Source: Clostridiales bacterium
Lineage (GTDB): Bacteria; Bacillota; Clostridia; Lachnospirales; Lachnospiraceae
DNA length: 64,000 nucleotides
Direction of reading: 5' to 3'
Assembly (NCBI GenBank): GCA_022770525.1
Contig: JALEHN010000005.1
Location: 43,558 to 107,557 of the forward strand
The notes below the pieces were generated by a model. It ran no database searches and was not told the origin of the DNA. It saw only the letters and a program-made list of their open reading frames with translations. The position numbers were made by a program, and so were the translations under genes. Numbering within the stretch: position 1 is the first letter of the stretch; the number at the start of each line of letters is the position of its first letter. Of this stretch, positions 1-9,095 are shown in pieces.

Positions 1-1
1 T

Positions 2-1987
2 GATTTTGCAGCTGATGATGACAGCAACGGACCGTTATTTTTTCTGAGGGCACTGGAAGACAGCAGGAAATGGGAAAACCTTGAATCACAGGATGTGGCA
101 GAGGCGCTGCTTAATTACGCCCCTTTTGAACACGGCTTTTTCTGGTGGGGCGGCTACGGCGTATCTACAGAACATACAGCCTATCTGAACCTTCGAAATG
201 GTATCAGGGCGCCGCAAAGCGGAAGTATTGCTCAAAACGGTCATGCCACGGCTGAGCAGATCGGCGGTCAGATTTTTATAGACACATGGGGACTTGTGAC
301 ACCGGGAAATCCTGATCTGGCGGCAAAACTGGCCAAAAAGGCAGCAAGTGTTACCCATGACGGAAACGGCATTTACGGCGGTATGTTTGTCGCTGCATGT
401 ATCAGTTATGCTTTTGTGGAAAAAGATATTCATAAAATCATTGAAAAAGGTTTAAGCTATATTCCAAATGACTGCGAATATACAAGGGTTGTCCGCAGTG
501 TGATGGATTTTTATGAAAGTGAAAAGAACGACTGGGAAGCATGTTTTAAGTATATTTATCAAAACTTCGGCTATGATAAATATCCGGGTGTCTGTCATAT
601 TATACCGAATACGGCAGTGATGATTCTTTCGCTTTTATATGGCAAAGGCGATTTTTCAGATACATTGAATATATGTAACCGGTGTGGCTGGGATACAGAC
701 TGCAATGTGGGCAATGTGGCAACAATTATGGGTGTAAGAAACGGACTTGAGGGCATCAGTGACCATTGGCGCAAGCCGGTGAATGATTTTCTGGCCTGTT
801 CAAGTGTGGTTGGTTCATTAAATATTATGGATATCCCTTATGGCGCTTTATATATTGCAAAACTGGCTTCTGTGCTCTCAGGTGAAGAACTGCCTGAGCC
901 GTACAGGACGATTGTAAATGAAAAAATTGATAGTTGTCACTTTGAATATCCGGGTTCAACCCATGCCATCCGGGTGCGTACAGAGTCATTGCAGCCAAAT
1001 CCGCGGGCGGCGTTAAGTTATCGCCTGGAAAATACCGATGAGACGGCAGCGACAGGCACACGTTCATTAAAAGTGACTGTGGCGGAAATGCAGCCGGGTG
1101 AAAATATTTATATTTATAAAAAGACTTATTATGGTCCAAAGGATTTTCATGACAGCAGATATGATCCGGCTTTTTCACCGGTTGTATATCCGGGTCAGAC
1201 AATTAACGGAAGTGTCATGATTCCGGACTATGGTGCCTGTGGCTTTGTTACACTTTATGCGAGAGATATGCGAACAAAGGTCATCTATGAAAGCGCGCCG
1301 CAGAAATTAACTGCAAATTGCTGGGAGAATATGAGTTTTAAGATTCCTTCGCTTGAAGGCGGGCTGATTGATGAAATCGGGTTTTGCCTGCATATTCAGG
1401 GGGAAAATCAGGCAGAAAAAACAGCTGTCGTTTTCATTGATGATTTGTTTGCAGAGGGGAGACCTTCTTATTCCGTTGAAATGGAACGGGAAACGGAGGA
1501 AGTCTGGACATCCGTTCACAGAGAAATCAGCCAGTTTACAAAACTCAAAGGACTGTTCTACCTGGAAAAAGGGCGGCTGCATTTGTCATGCGCTGATTTT
1601 GGCGAGGTATACACAGGCGGGCATGACTGGAAAGATTACCGCGCGGATTTTTATATCACACCGTTGACCGGCAAAATGCACATGGTCAATGTGCGTGTTC
1701 AGGGGGCAGCCAGATCATATGCGGCGGCGCTGATGCCGGATGATACCGTCGGACTTTATAAAAATCATAATGGCTATCAGCTTCTTGCGTCATGTGATTA
1801 TCAGTGGCATCACGGGGAAGAATATATGATGACGGCAGAGGTTTTAGACAATGAGATTTGCATCTCAATTAATGGTCAGCCTGTCCTTACATATAAAGAT
1901 ACAGAAATGCCGTATTTACACGGTTCGGTCGGTTTCTCGGTACAGGAAGGCAGCCATTGTATGTGCAGGAAAATTGTTATATCATAA
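2..1987 (+). CDS. ADP-ribosylglycohydrolase-family protein with C-terminal beta-rich region (5' truncated by window edge)
   Basis: The frame is open from base 2, so the gene begins upstream; the GTG at 95 is not its real start. The N-terminal part (to about residue 290 of the visible frame) matches the ADP-ribosylglycohydrolase family (PF03747): a HDGNGIYGG motif and the late metal-binding signature CGWDTDCNVG. Family members remove ADP-ribose from proteins or small molecules using two Mg ions. The remaining 350 or so residues are not typical of the core enzyme; the last ~170 resemble a concanavalin-like or carbohydrate-binding jelly roll by composition (aromatic and Gly/Asp rich), which is inference. 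No secretion signal can be judged. The family is clear; the substrate and the role of the C-terminal part are unknown. Confidence 0.85.
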   Translation, partial: DFAADDDSNGPLFFLRALEDSRKWENLESQDVAEALLNYAPFEHGFFWWGGYGVSTEHTAYLNLRNGIRAPQSGSIAQNGHATAEQIGGQIFIDTWGLVTPGNPDLAAKLAKKAASVTHDGNGIYGGMFVAACISYAFVEKDIHKIIEKGLSYIPNDCEYTRVVRSVMDFYESEKNDWEACFKYIYQNFGYDKYPGVCHIIPNTAVMILSLLYGKGDFSDTLNICNRCGWDTDCNVGNVATIMGVRNGLEGISDHWRKPVNDFLACSSVVGSLNIMDIPYGALYIAKLASVLSGEELPEPYRTIVNEKIDSCHFEYPGSTHAIRVRTESLQPNPRAALSYRLENTDETAATGTRSLKVTVAEMQPGENIYIYKKTYYGPKDFHDSRYDPAFSPVVYPGQTINGSVMIPDYGACGFVTLYARDMRTKVIYESAPQKLTANCWENMSFKIPSLEGGLIDEIGFCLHIQGENQAEKTAVVFIDDLFAEGRPSYSVEMERETEEVWTSVHREISQFTKLKGLFYLEKGRLHLSCADFGEVYTGGHDWKDYRADFYITPLTGKMHMVNVRVQGAARSYAAALMPDDTVGLYKNHNGYQLLASCDYQWHHGEEYMMTAEVLDNEICISINGQPVLTYKDTEMPYLHGSVGFSVQEGSHCMCRKIVIS

Positions 1988-2004
1988 TTCTTTTTCATAA
2001 GGAT

Positions 2005-2042
2005 GCCCCCCGCTTCAGGCACAAAAAGTGCCGGGCGGGGGG
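2005..2042. terminator. GC-rich hairpin after the ADP-ribosylglycohydrolase gene
   Basis: Two C/G-rich arms (CCCCCCGC and GCGGGGGG) enclose an inner GGCAC/GTGCC stem. It lies between the convergent genes ending at 1987 and 2112. There is no clear T-run, so termination is an inference from position and stability. Confidence 0.4.
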
Positions 2043-2047
2043 ATACA

Positions 2048-2082
2048 CCAACCTCCAAAATGCGAAGCATTTTGGAGGTTGG
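2048..2082. repeat. Perfect 16-bp palindrome with 3-nt loop (REP-like module)
   Basis: Arms CCAACCTCCAAAATGC and GCATTTTGGAGGTTGG flank a GAA loop. The left arm recurs inside the 138-bp elements at 43778 and 51491, and a decayed version lies at 17724-17753. It sits between convergent genes and could serve as a bidirectional transcription stop. I regard it as a member of the window's dispersed repeat family. Confidence 0.75.
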
Positions 2083-2111
2083 CTCTTAATAGATACAATT
2101 ATTTTAAGGCT

Positions 2112-2534
2112 TTATTTGTCATCGCATCCGCAGTCAACAGTTCTTGGCATATATTGTCCCTGACGTTCGCCGTTATAGCTGTTTTTACATCCACAGTCGT
2201 TATCTCTGCGGTCATTGTCTCTTCTGCAGCCGCAGTCGTTGTCCCTGTGGTCATTATCCTTTCTGCATCTGCAGTCGTTATCTCTGCGGTCATTGTCTCT
2301 TCTGCAGCCGCAGTCGTTATCTCTGCGATCGCTGTCTCTTCTGCAGCCGCAGTCGTTATCTCTGCGATCGTTATCCCATCTGTGCCCGCAGTCGTTGCCT
2401 CTGCGGCCGCTGTCTATGCCGCAGCCCCACATGTTTCTGAAGCAGTCATTGTCGTTTAACCATCTGCGGCCGTTGTTCCATTGACATGAATTTGGACAGA
2501 GAAGTATAAGAATTAACCAAAAGCAAGAATTCAT
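2112..2534 (-). CDS. Small Cys/Asp/Arg-rich tandem-repeat protein, possibly exported
   Basis: A 140-residue protein of no family I recognise. It starts at an ATG preceded by a strong AGGGAGGCG ribosome binding site, which decides the strand. Residues 4-13 are hydrophobic, like a very short signal or membrane anchor. Residues 44-121 are six tandem 13-residue units with consensus RRDNDCGCRRDND; DNA at 2172-2405 repeats with a 39-bp period. The C terminus ends in DCGCDDK. Paired Cys in a highly charged context suggests metal binding or disulfide cross-linking, perhaps a surface or spore-coat component, but this is inference. The opposite-strand frames over this stretch are simple Ala/Val/Ser-rich shadows. 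Confidence 0.7.
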   Translation of the reverse strand: MNSCFWLILILLCPNSCQWNNGRRWLNDNDCFRNMWGCGIDSGRRGNDCGHRWDNDRRDNDCGCRRDSDRRDNDCGCRRDNDRRDNDCRCRKDNDHRDNDCGCRRDNDRRDNDCGCKNSYNGERQGQYMPRTVDCGCDDK

Positions 2535-2617
2535 AAAATTTCGCCTCCCTTTCTTAATTAATATATGGTAAAATTGATATTGTGTGAAATTTTACTTTTC
2601 AGAAAGCAGGTAGAAAA

Positions 2618-4441
2618 ATGAGCGATAAGCTTGTCATTGATGAACATATCATGGAGAAACTTGAAAATATTCAGTTAATCATTACAGATATTGACGGAAC
2701 TTTATTAAAAGACGATCAGACCATTGAAAGCCGCACAAAGCAGTTACTGGTCGATGCACACAATATGGGTATTCATACAGCCATTGCCACAGGGCGGGCC
2801 GTTGATGCACTGCCTGAAGAAGTGAAAAAGATGGACTGTTTTGAATATGTGATTGCATCAAACGGTTCAAATATTTATTATATGCCTGAGAAGAAAAAAG
2901 TTTTTGACTGCCTGATGCCCGAAAAACTGGTTTTGGGAATGACGGAGGTATTTAAACAGTATGAACTTCCGTTGGAGGCTTCTGTTGACGGCAAGGTTTA
3001 TGTGCCCCGGTATTATTATGAAAATCCCCTTGCCCTAAAGCTGCCGGCGCGTATGTTTGATTACGTGCGCTCAACGAGACATCCTGTGGATGATATTTAT
3101 GAATTTATCGGGAAGCACCTTCAAAAGATCGAATCACTGACACTTGTCGTAGATGATGAATCACTTAAAGAAGAAATCCAGAAAAAAATCGGGCGTTTTG
3201 AAAACCTCCATATGACATCATCGGCCAGTCACTATATCGAATGCAACGATCAGTCAGCAGGCAAAGGTAAAGTATTAAAAAAGCTGTGCGAAATGCTTGG
3301 GATATCTTTGCAGTCTGTGCTGGCATTCGGCGACGGTGAAAATGATATGGAAATGTTAAGGTGCGCGGGTATCGGCGCGGCTATGGGGAATGCGCCTGAA
3401 ATTGTTAAAGCCAGTGCGGATATTGTGACATTGGATAATAACCATGAGGGGCTGGCAGCCGTGATCGAAAATCTCCGGTGTTTTAAATCCGATGTGTTTT
3501 TATACAGCACGGGTGACGAGGGTGTCACAATTACCGGTCTTACAGAGAAAGGAAAACAGTCAGCCTATTTAACAGTGCCTGAAATGATTGGCGGGTATCA
3601 AGTCATTGCAATCGGTGATCATGCATTTTATGAAAACAGGGTCGTGGAAAGTGTGACATTGCCGGATACTGTAAGAAAAATAGAAAGCTATAGCTTTGCG
3701 GAATGTCGCAGTCTTGAACGTGTTCAAATGTCTTTAAACATAGAAAATATAGGTGACTATGCATTTTATAACTGTCACAGTTTAAAATCCGTTGTACTGC
3801 CGGGAGAGCTTCGTGCAATGGGCTACGGCGCTTTTAAAAACTGTTCGGCTCTTGATGAAGTGTTTTTATGCACAGACGGTATCAGGGAACTGGCCGCCGG
3901 CGCATTGTTTGACGATACTTCCCATGAAATGACAGTGCATGTTTGTGATATGGACGGGAAGATTCTTACAAGTCTTGTATTGACAGAATTCGATTATGAT
4001 TGTATCTTACAGGTTGAGGCACGGCAGTTTGACTGGGTGTATCACGGTTCGGGCAATGTGTATCGCCAGTGTATTACGAAAAAAGGAATAGACTATGAAA
4101 AGTATGACAGCCTTTTTCATTCAGCCATTCATGAAGACTGGCCAAAAACGGCGTTAAAGATTGCCCTTGGCAGAGTCGTATATCCTTATAAACTCAGTGA
4201 TACCCATAAGAAAGATTATGTGTCTTATCTGAAAGCCCACAGACAGGAGGTCTTTGATTATTATTTGAAAAATCAGCAGGCGGATATGTTTGGAAAGGTT
4301 CTGGAAATGATTGGAGATGAACAGATCATTAAAGAATGGACAGAAACTGCAAGAGATAAAAATGCCTTAGGTTTTGTCAGCCTTCTGATGGACTTTCAGC
4401 GCAGCCATTATGGCAAAAAAAACAGAAAATTTGAACTTTAG
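2618..4441 (+). CDS. Cof-type HAD hydrolase fused to BspA-like leucine-rich repeats
   Basis: 607 residues. Residues 18-290 form a HAD-IIB (Cof-like) phosphatase: motif I ITDIDGT with nucleophile D24 and acid D26, and motif IV GDGEND at 238-243. Such enzymes hydrolyse sugar or cofactor phosphates in the cytoplasm. Residues ~305-420 carry BspA-like (TpLRR) repeats of the IGDHAFYENR and IGDYAFYNCH type, followed by an uncharacterised C-terminal ~180 residues. Stand-alone Cof phosphatases are about 270 aa, so this is a fusion. It is first in a tight operon: the next gene starts 3 bases after its stop. The LRR and C-terminal parts probably mediate a protein contact, possibly with the VWA/MoxR partners; that is inference. 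Confidence 0.85.
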   Translation: MSDKLVIDEHIMEKLENIQLIITDIDGTLLKDDQTIESRTKQLLVDAHNMGIHTAIATGRAVDALPEEVKKMDCFEYVIASNGSNIYYMPEKKKVFDCLMPEKLVLGMTEVFKQYELPLEASVDGKVYVPRYYYENPLALKLPARMFDYVRSTRHPVDDIYEFIGKHLQKIESLTLVVDDESLKEEIQKKIGRFENLHMTSSASHYIECNDQSAGKGKVLKKLCEMLGISLQSVLAFGDGENDMEMLRCAGIGAAMGNAPEIVKASADIVTLDNNHEGLAAVIENLRCFKSDVFLYSTGDEGVTITGLTEKGKQSAYLTVPEMIGGYQVIAIGDHAFYENRVVESVTLPDTVRKIESYSFAECRSLERVQMSLNIENIGDYAFYNCHSLKSVVLPGELRAMGYGAFKNCSALDEVFLCTDGIRELAAGALFDDTSHEMTVHVCDMDGKILTSLVLTEFDYDCILQVEARQFDWVYHGSGNVYRQCITKKGIDYEKYDSLFHSAIHEDWPKTALKIALGRVVYPYKLSDTHKKDYVSYLKAHRQEVFDYYLKNQQADMFGKVLEMIGDEQIIKEWTETARDKNALGFVSLLMDFQRSHYGKKNRKFEL

Positions 4442-4444
4442 CAG

Positions 4445-5794
4445 GTGAACAGGTTGAACAATATCAAACAAAAACTGGAACAAACAGGAAAAAGTATACT
4501 TGCCTATTCAAGAAATGAAATTTATCTTTCGATGCGTTTTATGGATATTGCTCTGTCAAAGCTTTCATGGGAGATGAACCTGTCAACGACATCGATCGGT
4601 ATGGATGGCGAAAAAATATTGTTTAATCCGCGGTATCTTATAGAACTGTATCGCGAGGATGACGTGTTGGTCAACAGAGTTTATATGCATATGCTGCTGC
4701 ACGGATTATTCGGACATGCCTATCACGGCGGCGGCCGCAATGAGGAATACTGGCATTTGTCCTGTGATATTGCAGTGGCATCGATTCTTTACAGTATGCC
4801 GGCAAAGTGTGTCTGTCAGGTGACACCGGATTTTCAGATGTCGGTTTTTGAAAATCTGAAAAAAGAGATGAAGGTGCTTACGGCGGAAGGCATATACCGT
4901 GTCCTGTATAACAGCCATGTGACTGTCAGTCAGCTTGATATGCTCAAAAAAGCATTTCACGCCGATGATCATCGGTTCTGGCCAAAGGATGAAGATAAAG
5001 ACGATTCAGAGCAGCAGCAAAAACATACGAAGAATGAAAAACAGTGGCAGGAAATCAGTGAAAAAGTGCAGACAGGTATGGAAACGATGAATAAAGAATT
5101 CGGCAGTGATGCCGGCGAGCTTTTGTATCAGCTGTCACTGTATCACAGAGAGCGTTATGATCTTCGGGAATTTCTTAAAAAGTTTGCTGTGATGAAAGAA
5201 GAAATGAAAACAGATATGGATACATTTGACTATATTTATTATACGTATGGTCTTACAATGTATGAAAACATGCCGTTTATTGAGCCTCTGGAATATAAAG
5301 AAGTCAAAAAAATACAGGATTTTGTCATTGTCATAGATACTTCACAGTCCTGCGAACCTGAAACTGTGCGAAGTTTTTTAAATATCGTTTATGATACATT
5401 AAAAGATAGTGAGACATTTTTTAGTACAGTAAATATCCATCTGATCCAATGTGATATAGAAGTAAAAAGTGATATATGTATCAGAAATCTTGATGACCTT
5501 GACCATTATATGAGCGAAATGACTGTTTACGGCGGCGGAGGTACAGATTTTACAAAGGCATTTGACTATGTGGCGCAGTTAATGATGCAGGGGGCTTTTG
5601 AAAATTTGAAGGGACTTTTGTATTTTACTGATGGTTACGGAAAGTTTCCGGGCATGGCGCCGCCTTATGATACAGCGTTTATATTTCTTGATGAAAGCGG
5701 CGCAAATATTAAAGTGCCGCCATGGGCGATGAAAATTATTTTAGATAAAGAGGAGCTTAGAAATGAACATACTGCAGGCAAAAGAAGAAATTAA
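4445..5794 (+). CDS. VWA domain protein with DUF2201-like (degenerate metallopeptidase) N-terminal domain
   Basis: About 449 residues. The N-terminal half resembles DUF2201 putative metallopeptidases, but the expected HExxH is HMLLH (82-86) followed by GLFGH, so the catalytic Glu is replaced by Met and the domain may be non-catalytic. The C-terminal half (from about residue 290) is a von Willebrand A-like fold with a MIDAS-type DTSQS motif in VIVIDTSQS and a GGGGTDF loop. It overlaps the MoxR ATPase gene by 32 bases, the classic MoxR-VWA pairing seen in chaperone-like metal or complex assembly systems. Start choice is open: GTG 4445 has a weak ribosome site, while TTG 4454 is preceded by AGGTGA. 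Confidence 0.85.
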   Translation: MNRLNNIKQKLEQTGKSILAYSRNEIYLSMRFMDIALSKLSWEMNLSTTSIGMDGEKILFNPRYLIELYREDDVLVNRVYMHMLLHGLFGHAYHGGGRNEEYWHLSCDIAVASILYSMPAKCVCQVTPDFQMSVFENLKKEMKVLTAEGIYRVLYNSHVTVSQLDMLKKAFHADDHRFWPKDEDKDDSEQQQKHTKNEKQWQEISEKVQTGMETMNKEFGSDAGELLYQLSLYHRERYDLREFLKKFAVMKEEMKTDMDTFDYIYYTYGLTMYENMPFIEPLEYKEVKKIQDFVIVIDTSQSCEPETVRSFLNIVYDTLKDSETFFSTVNIHLIQCDIEVKSDICIRNLDDLDHYMSEMTVYGGGGTDFTKAFDYVAQLMMQGAFENLKGLLYFTDGYGKFPGMAPPYDTAFIFLDESGANIKVPPWAMKIILDKEELRNEHTAGKRRN

Positions 5795-7280
5795 ACATAC
5801 CATTTTGGCCTATCTGATGAAGGATGAGTTCGGCTGTTATAAAATACCTGAGGTAAGACAGCGACCTGTGCTTTTAATGGGACCGCCGGGTATCGGAAAA
5901 ACAGCCATCATGTCTCAGATTGCAAAAGAATGCAATATAGGCCTTGTGTCATATACGATTACCCATCATACACGTCAGAGCGCCATCGGCCTGCCGTTTA
6001 TATTACAGAAAGATTATGGCGGTAAAGCGTATTCTGTAACAGAATATACGATGAGCGAGATTATTGCATCGGTCTATGAGCAGATTGAAAAAACAGGTCT
6101 TAAAGAAGGCATCCTGTTTATTGATGAAATTAACTGTGTGTCTGAAACACTGGCGCCGACGATGCTGCAGTTTTTACAGGGAAAGACTTTCGGCAATCAT
6201 AAAGTGCCTGAAGGCTGGATTATTGCCGCGGCAGGCAATCCGCCGGAGTACAATAAATCTGTCAGACCTTTTGATATTGTGACTCTGGACCGTGTCAAAC
6301 GTATCGATATACAGGAAGATTTTAACGTATGGAAGTCTTACGGATACAGTCATCATATCCATGGTGCCGTGATGACTTACCTGGAGATTAAAAAAGAAAA
6401 TTTTTATTGTGTGGAAATGACGGTTGACGGCAAGCGATTTGTGACGGCAAGGGGCTGGGAAGATTTATCGGAGATGATGAAAGCCTATGAGTCTTTAAAT
6501 ATTCCTGTAACGGAGGCAATGATCATTCAGTACGTCCAGCATCCGAAAATTGCGAGAGATTTTGCCAATTATTATGACTTATATAAAAAGTATGAGACAA
6601 GTTACGATGTGGAAGCATTGCTTTCGGGAAATATTTCAGAAAAAATGATCCGGCAGATTCAGGAAGCGTCTTTTGATGAAAAAGTCAGCGTCATCGGTCT
6701 GATGGTGAGCAGGCTTAACGAAGCTTTTATAGAAGCATACCGTATCGACCGTCTGACGGAATATTTATACGAAAAACTAAAGACATTAAAATCAGAGATT
6801 TCAGACAATACAGATGTGGCCCGATTTATGGCGCTTTTAGATCAGACCGCTTCGCTGGCTGAATCAGAAAGAAATCTTTTGGAACAGCGCGGTCAGCTGG
6901 ATAAAGATACAGGCTGGGTGCTTCATAAGGCTAATGCGCTTCTTAAAGACTATGTTCATTGTGCTTCCCTGGTGGACGGCAGTCAGTGGCAGGACAGATT
7001 TGAATGCGTGAAAGTAAAATTTAATGAGACGGTTTCAAATCGTGAAGAGATCATGGAACACACAGCAAAAATGCTTGATTGTGGCTTTGTCTTTTTGGAA
7101 AAAGCCTTTGGGGAAAGTCAGGAGATGGTCATTTTCCTGACAGAATTAAACACAGACAGTTATTGCCTTAAATTTATTCAGGATAACGGATGCGAAAAAT
7201 ATTATCAATATAATCAATCACTTTTATTTGGCGAAAAACGCCGTGAGATTTTAAATAATATTTCAAATATGATGATGTGA
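5763..7280 (+). CDS. MoxR-type AAA+ ATPase
   Basis: 505 residues. The Walker A motif GPPGIGKT is at 40-47 and the Walker B motif LFIDE at 118-122, followed by the AAAGNPPEYN sensor-1 region. This is an AAA+ ATPase of the MoxR/dynein-related family, which remodels partner proteins together with a VWA protein. It overlaps the upstream VWA gene and is last in the 2618-7280 operon. The C-terminal ~200 residues are helical and not typical of the minimal MoxR core (about 320 aa). The client of the complex is unknown; the HAD-LRR protein encoded first in the operon is the obvious candidate. Confidence 0.88.
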   Translation: MNILQAKEEIKHTILAYLMKDEFGCYKIPEVRQRPVLLMGPPGIGKTAIMSQIAKECNIGLVSYTITHHTRQSAIGLPFILQKDYGGKAYSVTEYTMSEIIASVYEQIEKTGLKEGILFIDEINCVSETLAPTMLQFLQGKTFGNHKVPEGWIIAAAGNPPEYNKSVRPFDIVTLDRVKRIDIQEDFNVWKSYGYSHHIHGAVMTYLEIKKENFYCVEMTVDGKRFVTARGWEDLSEMMKAYESLNIPVTEAMIIQYVQHPKIARDFANYYDLYKKYETSYDVEALLSGNISEKMIRQIQEASFDEKVSVIGLMVSRLNEAFIEAYRIDRLTEYLYEKLKTLKSEISDNTDVARFMALLDQTASLAESERNLLEQRGQLDKDTGWVLHKANALLKDYVHCASLVDGSQWQDRFECVKVKFNETVSNREEIMEHTAKMLDCGFVFLEKAFGESQEMVIFLTELNTDSYCLKFIQDNGCEKYYQYNQSLLFGEKRREILNNISNMMM

Positions 7281-7309
7281 TTTTAGTTTTGTCCACGTTA
7301 TTTAACGAA

Positions 7310-7323
7310 ACATACGGTTATTT
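7310..7323 (+). promoter_or_regulatory. ACATACGGTTATTT motif upstream of ispF (copy 1)
   Basis: This 14-mer also occurs at 20847 (with G for A) and 58724, in each case upstream of a gene. A TATAAT follows at 7340-7345, close to the ispF start, but the spacing is 24 here versus 17 in the other copies. Confidence 0.4.
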
Positions 7324-7362
7324 AAGTGGATTTATGCGGTATAATTGATGCGGAGGTATATG

Positions 7363-7836
7363 ATGAGAGTAGGAATGGGATATGATGTTCATAAACTTGT
7401 TGAAGACAGAGCTTTGATTCTTGGCGGCGTATGTATACCTTATGAGAAGGGACTTTTGGGGCATTCTGATGCGGATGTTCTGATTCACGCGGTGATGGAT
7501 GCCCTTCTTGGTGCGGCGGCACTTGGAGATATAGGCAGGCATTTTCCGGATTCAGATCCGAAATATAAAGGTATTTCAAGTATGCTGCTTTTGGAGCATG
7601 TCGGCAGCCTGCTTATGGAAAACGGATATGTTGTCGGAAATATAGATGCGACAGTGATCGCACAGCGTCCGAAGCTGGCGCCATATATTGAAACAATGCG
7701 TGAAAATATGGCAAAAGCACTGAAAATAGAAGTCAGCCGGGTCAATGTCAAAGCGACAACGGAGGAAGGACTTGGATTTACAGGCCAGGGTCTGGGTATT
7801 GCATCTTCGGCTGTGGCACTGATTGAGGCAAAGTAA
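7363..7836 (+). CDS. ispF: 2-C-methyl-D-erythritol 2,4-cyclodiphosphate synthase
   Basis: A 157-residue enzyme of the non-mevalonate isoprenoid pathway. It cyclises CDP-ME 2-phosphate to MEcPP with release of CMP in the cytoplasm. The metal ligands are in the start motif [12 protein letters not shown] (D8, H10) and in [11 protein letters not shown], and the C-terminal [13 protein letters not shown] motif is typical. I chose ATG 7363 because GGAGG lies 6 bases upstream; the longer TTG frame from 7345 would include that site. It is followed by the T-box leader of cysE-cysS, and ispF-cysE-cysS-mrnC-rlmB-sigH is a common clostridial order. Confidence 0.96.
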   Translation: MRVGMGYDVHKLVEDRALILGGVCIPYEKGLLGHSDADVLIHAVMDALLGAAALGDIGRHFPDSDPKYKGISSMLLLEHVGSLLMENGYVVGNIDATVIAQRPKLAPYIETMRENMAKALKIEVSRVNVKATTEEGLGFTGQGLGIASSAVALIEAK

Positions 7837-7905
7837 AAGTATATTCCGGCATTGAATGTTATAACGTGAAAGTATGTATGATATTGCAAAAGAAAAAAAT
7901 AACTG

Positions 7906-7934
7906 TTGACAAATGATTTATTTTTGCATATCCT
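7906..7934 (+). promoter_or_regulatory. Sigma-A promoter of the cysE-cysS operon
   Basis: TTGACA (7906-7911), 17-bp spacer, TATCCT (7929-7934). It lies just upstream of the T-box leader. Confidence 0.8.
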
Positions 7935-7940
7935 TAGTAA

Positions 7941-8236
7941 TGGACGATATGATAAAGGCAGTGAACGGAAAGAGTAAAATCAATGAAGATGACAGAGAGT
8001 AAACGCCGTCGGCTGAAAGCGTTTTACATGGGAGTTGATTTGAAGTGCATCCGGGAGCCGGCTGCAGGAAATATAAGTATGGCAGCACGCAGACGCAGGC
8101 GTTATATGCGGCCGTTTTAAAAGACTGATTTTGAAGATTAAAAAAGTCCAAAAGACGGCATTGAGTGAAAGGCTATGCCTTTAAAAGGAGTGGAACCGCG
8201 GATTTATCCGTCTCTTAAGAGATGGATAAGTCCGTT
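7941..8236 (+). promoter_or_regulatory. T-box leader, tRNA-Cys specific
   Basis: The canonical T-box sequence AGGAGTGGAACCGCGG is at 8187-8202. Stem I elements GAGAGTAAACGCC and GGCTGAAAG are at about 7995-8022, and the presumed specifier codon TGC lies in GAAGTGCATCC (8046-8048). The terminator hairpin is 8201-8233 with arms GGATTTATCCGTCTC and GAGATGGATAAGTCC, followed by GTTTTGT. Uncharged tRNA-Cys would stabilise the antiterminator and switch on cysE and cysS. The specifier assignment is supported by the downstream genes. This explains the 460-base gap between ispF and cysE. Confidence 0.93.
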
Positions 8237-8298
8237 TTGTGTATATAAGCAGTTTTTCATTCGATTGATCAAAATTGAGTTTTGGGAGGACGAGGCAG

Positions 8299-9036
8299 GT
8301 GCTTCATTTTATAAAGTATATAAAAAGTGAAATTGAGATTATCCGTGAAAGAGACCCGGCCATCAAGTCAAATTGGGAAGTACTTCTGTATCCAAGCTTT
8401 AAAGCGATTATACGATACCGGGTAGCCCATAAGCTTTATGTGAATAAACACTATTTTCTAGCAAGATGGTATTCTCAGCGTACAGCCAGAAAAACAGGCA
8501 TTGAAATCCATCCCGGTGCTACCATTGGCAAGGGGCTATTTATCGACCACGGCCATGGTGTTGTTATCGGTGAAACGGCCATTGTGGGAGATAATGTCAC
8601 GCTTTACCAGGGTGTTACTCTTGGCGGTACAGGAAAAGAGACAGGAAAGCGTCATCCGACAGTGGGAGACAACGTCATGATCAGTGCCGGCGCCAAAATC
8701 CTCGGTTCATTTACGATCGGGGAAAATTCAAAAATAGGTGCAGGAAGTGTTGTGCTTTCGGAAGTTCCGCCAAATTCCACCGTTGTCGGTGTGCCGGGAC
8801 GAATTGTCAAAAAAGATGATGTCCGTGTGCCGCGGTTCGATATGGACCAGGTACATCTGCCGGACCCTGTATTAAACGATATCCTTGATCTGTACAAGGA
8901 AAATAAAGAATTGAAAGAACAGTTAAAGCATATCTGCAGTTGTATTGCTTCAGGCAAGAGCGGCTGTGGTACAGAAGGGAAAATGCTTTGTAAAGAGAAT
9001 GATCAAAATAAAGAAGATTGTTCTTCAGAAAAATAA
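8299..9036 (+). CDS. cysE: Serine O-acetyltransferase
   Basis: About 245 residues. It makes O-acetylserine from serine and acetyl-CoA, the committed step of cysteine synthesis. The N-terminal helical part ([21 protein letters not shown]) is followed by the left-handed beta-helix of hexapeptide repeats, with the [13 protein letters not shown] and [12 protein letters not shown] signatures. GTG 8299 is preferred as start because GGGAGG lies 9 bases upstream. The C-terminal ~50 residues form a charged, Cys-containing tail ([15 protein letters not shown]) longer than usual. It is controlled by the Cys T-box together with cysS. Confidence 0.95.
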   Translation: MLHFIKYIKSEIEIIRERDPAIKSNWEVLLYPSFKAIIRYRVAHKLYVNKHYFLARWYSQRTARKTGIEIHPGATIGKGLFIDHGHGVVIGETAIVGDNVTLYQGVTLGGTGKETGKRHPTVGDNVMISAGAKILGSFTIGENSKIGAGSVVLSEVPPNSTVVGVPGRIVKKDDVRVPRFDMDQVHLPDPVLNDILDLYKENKELKEQLKHICSCIASGKSGCGTEGKMLCKENDQNKEDCSSEK

Positions 9037-9095
9037 TAAGTACAGAGAATGATCAAAAAAAGATTTAAGTGCATGACGCACTGTGGGAGGTCAAT

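Noticed and set aside
2172..2405. CRISPR-like regular repeats
   Set aside because: Period 39 bp with no unique spacers; the repeats are in frame within a coding region.
2028..2459. Plus-strand Ala/Val/Ser-rich open frames over the 39-bp repeats
   Set aside because: They lack a ribosome site and are the antisense of the repeat gene at 2112-2534, which has a strong one.
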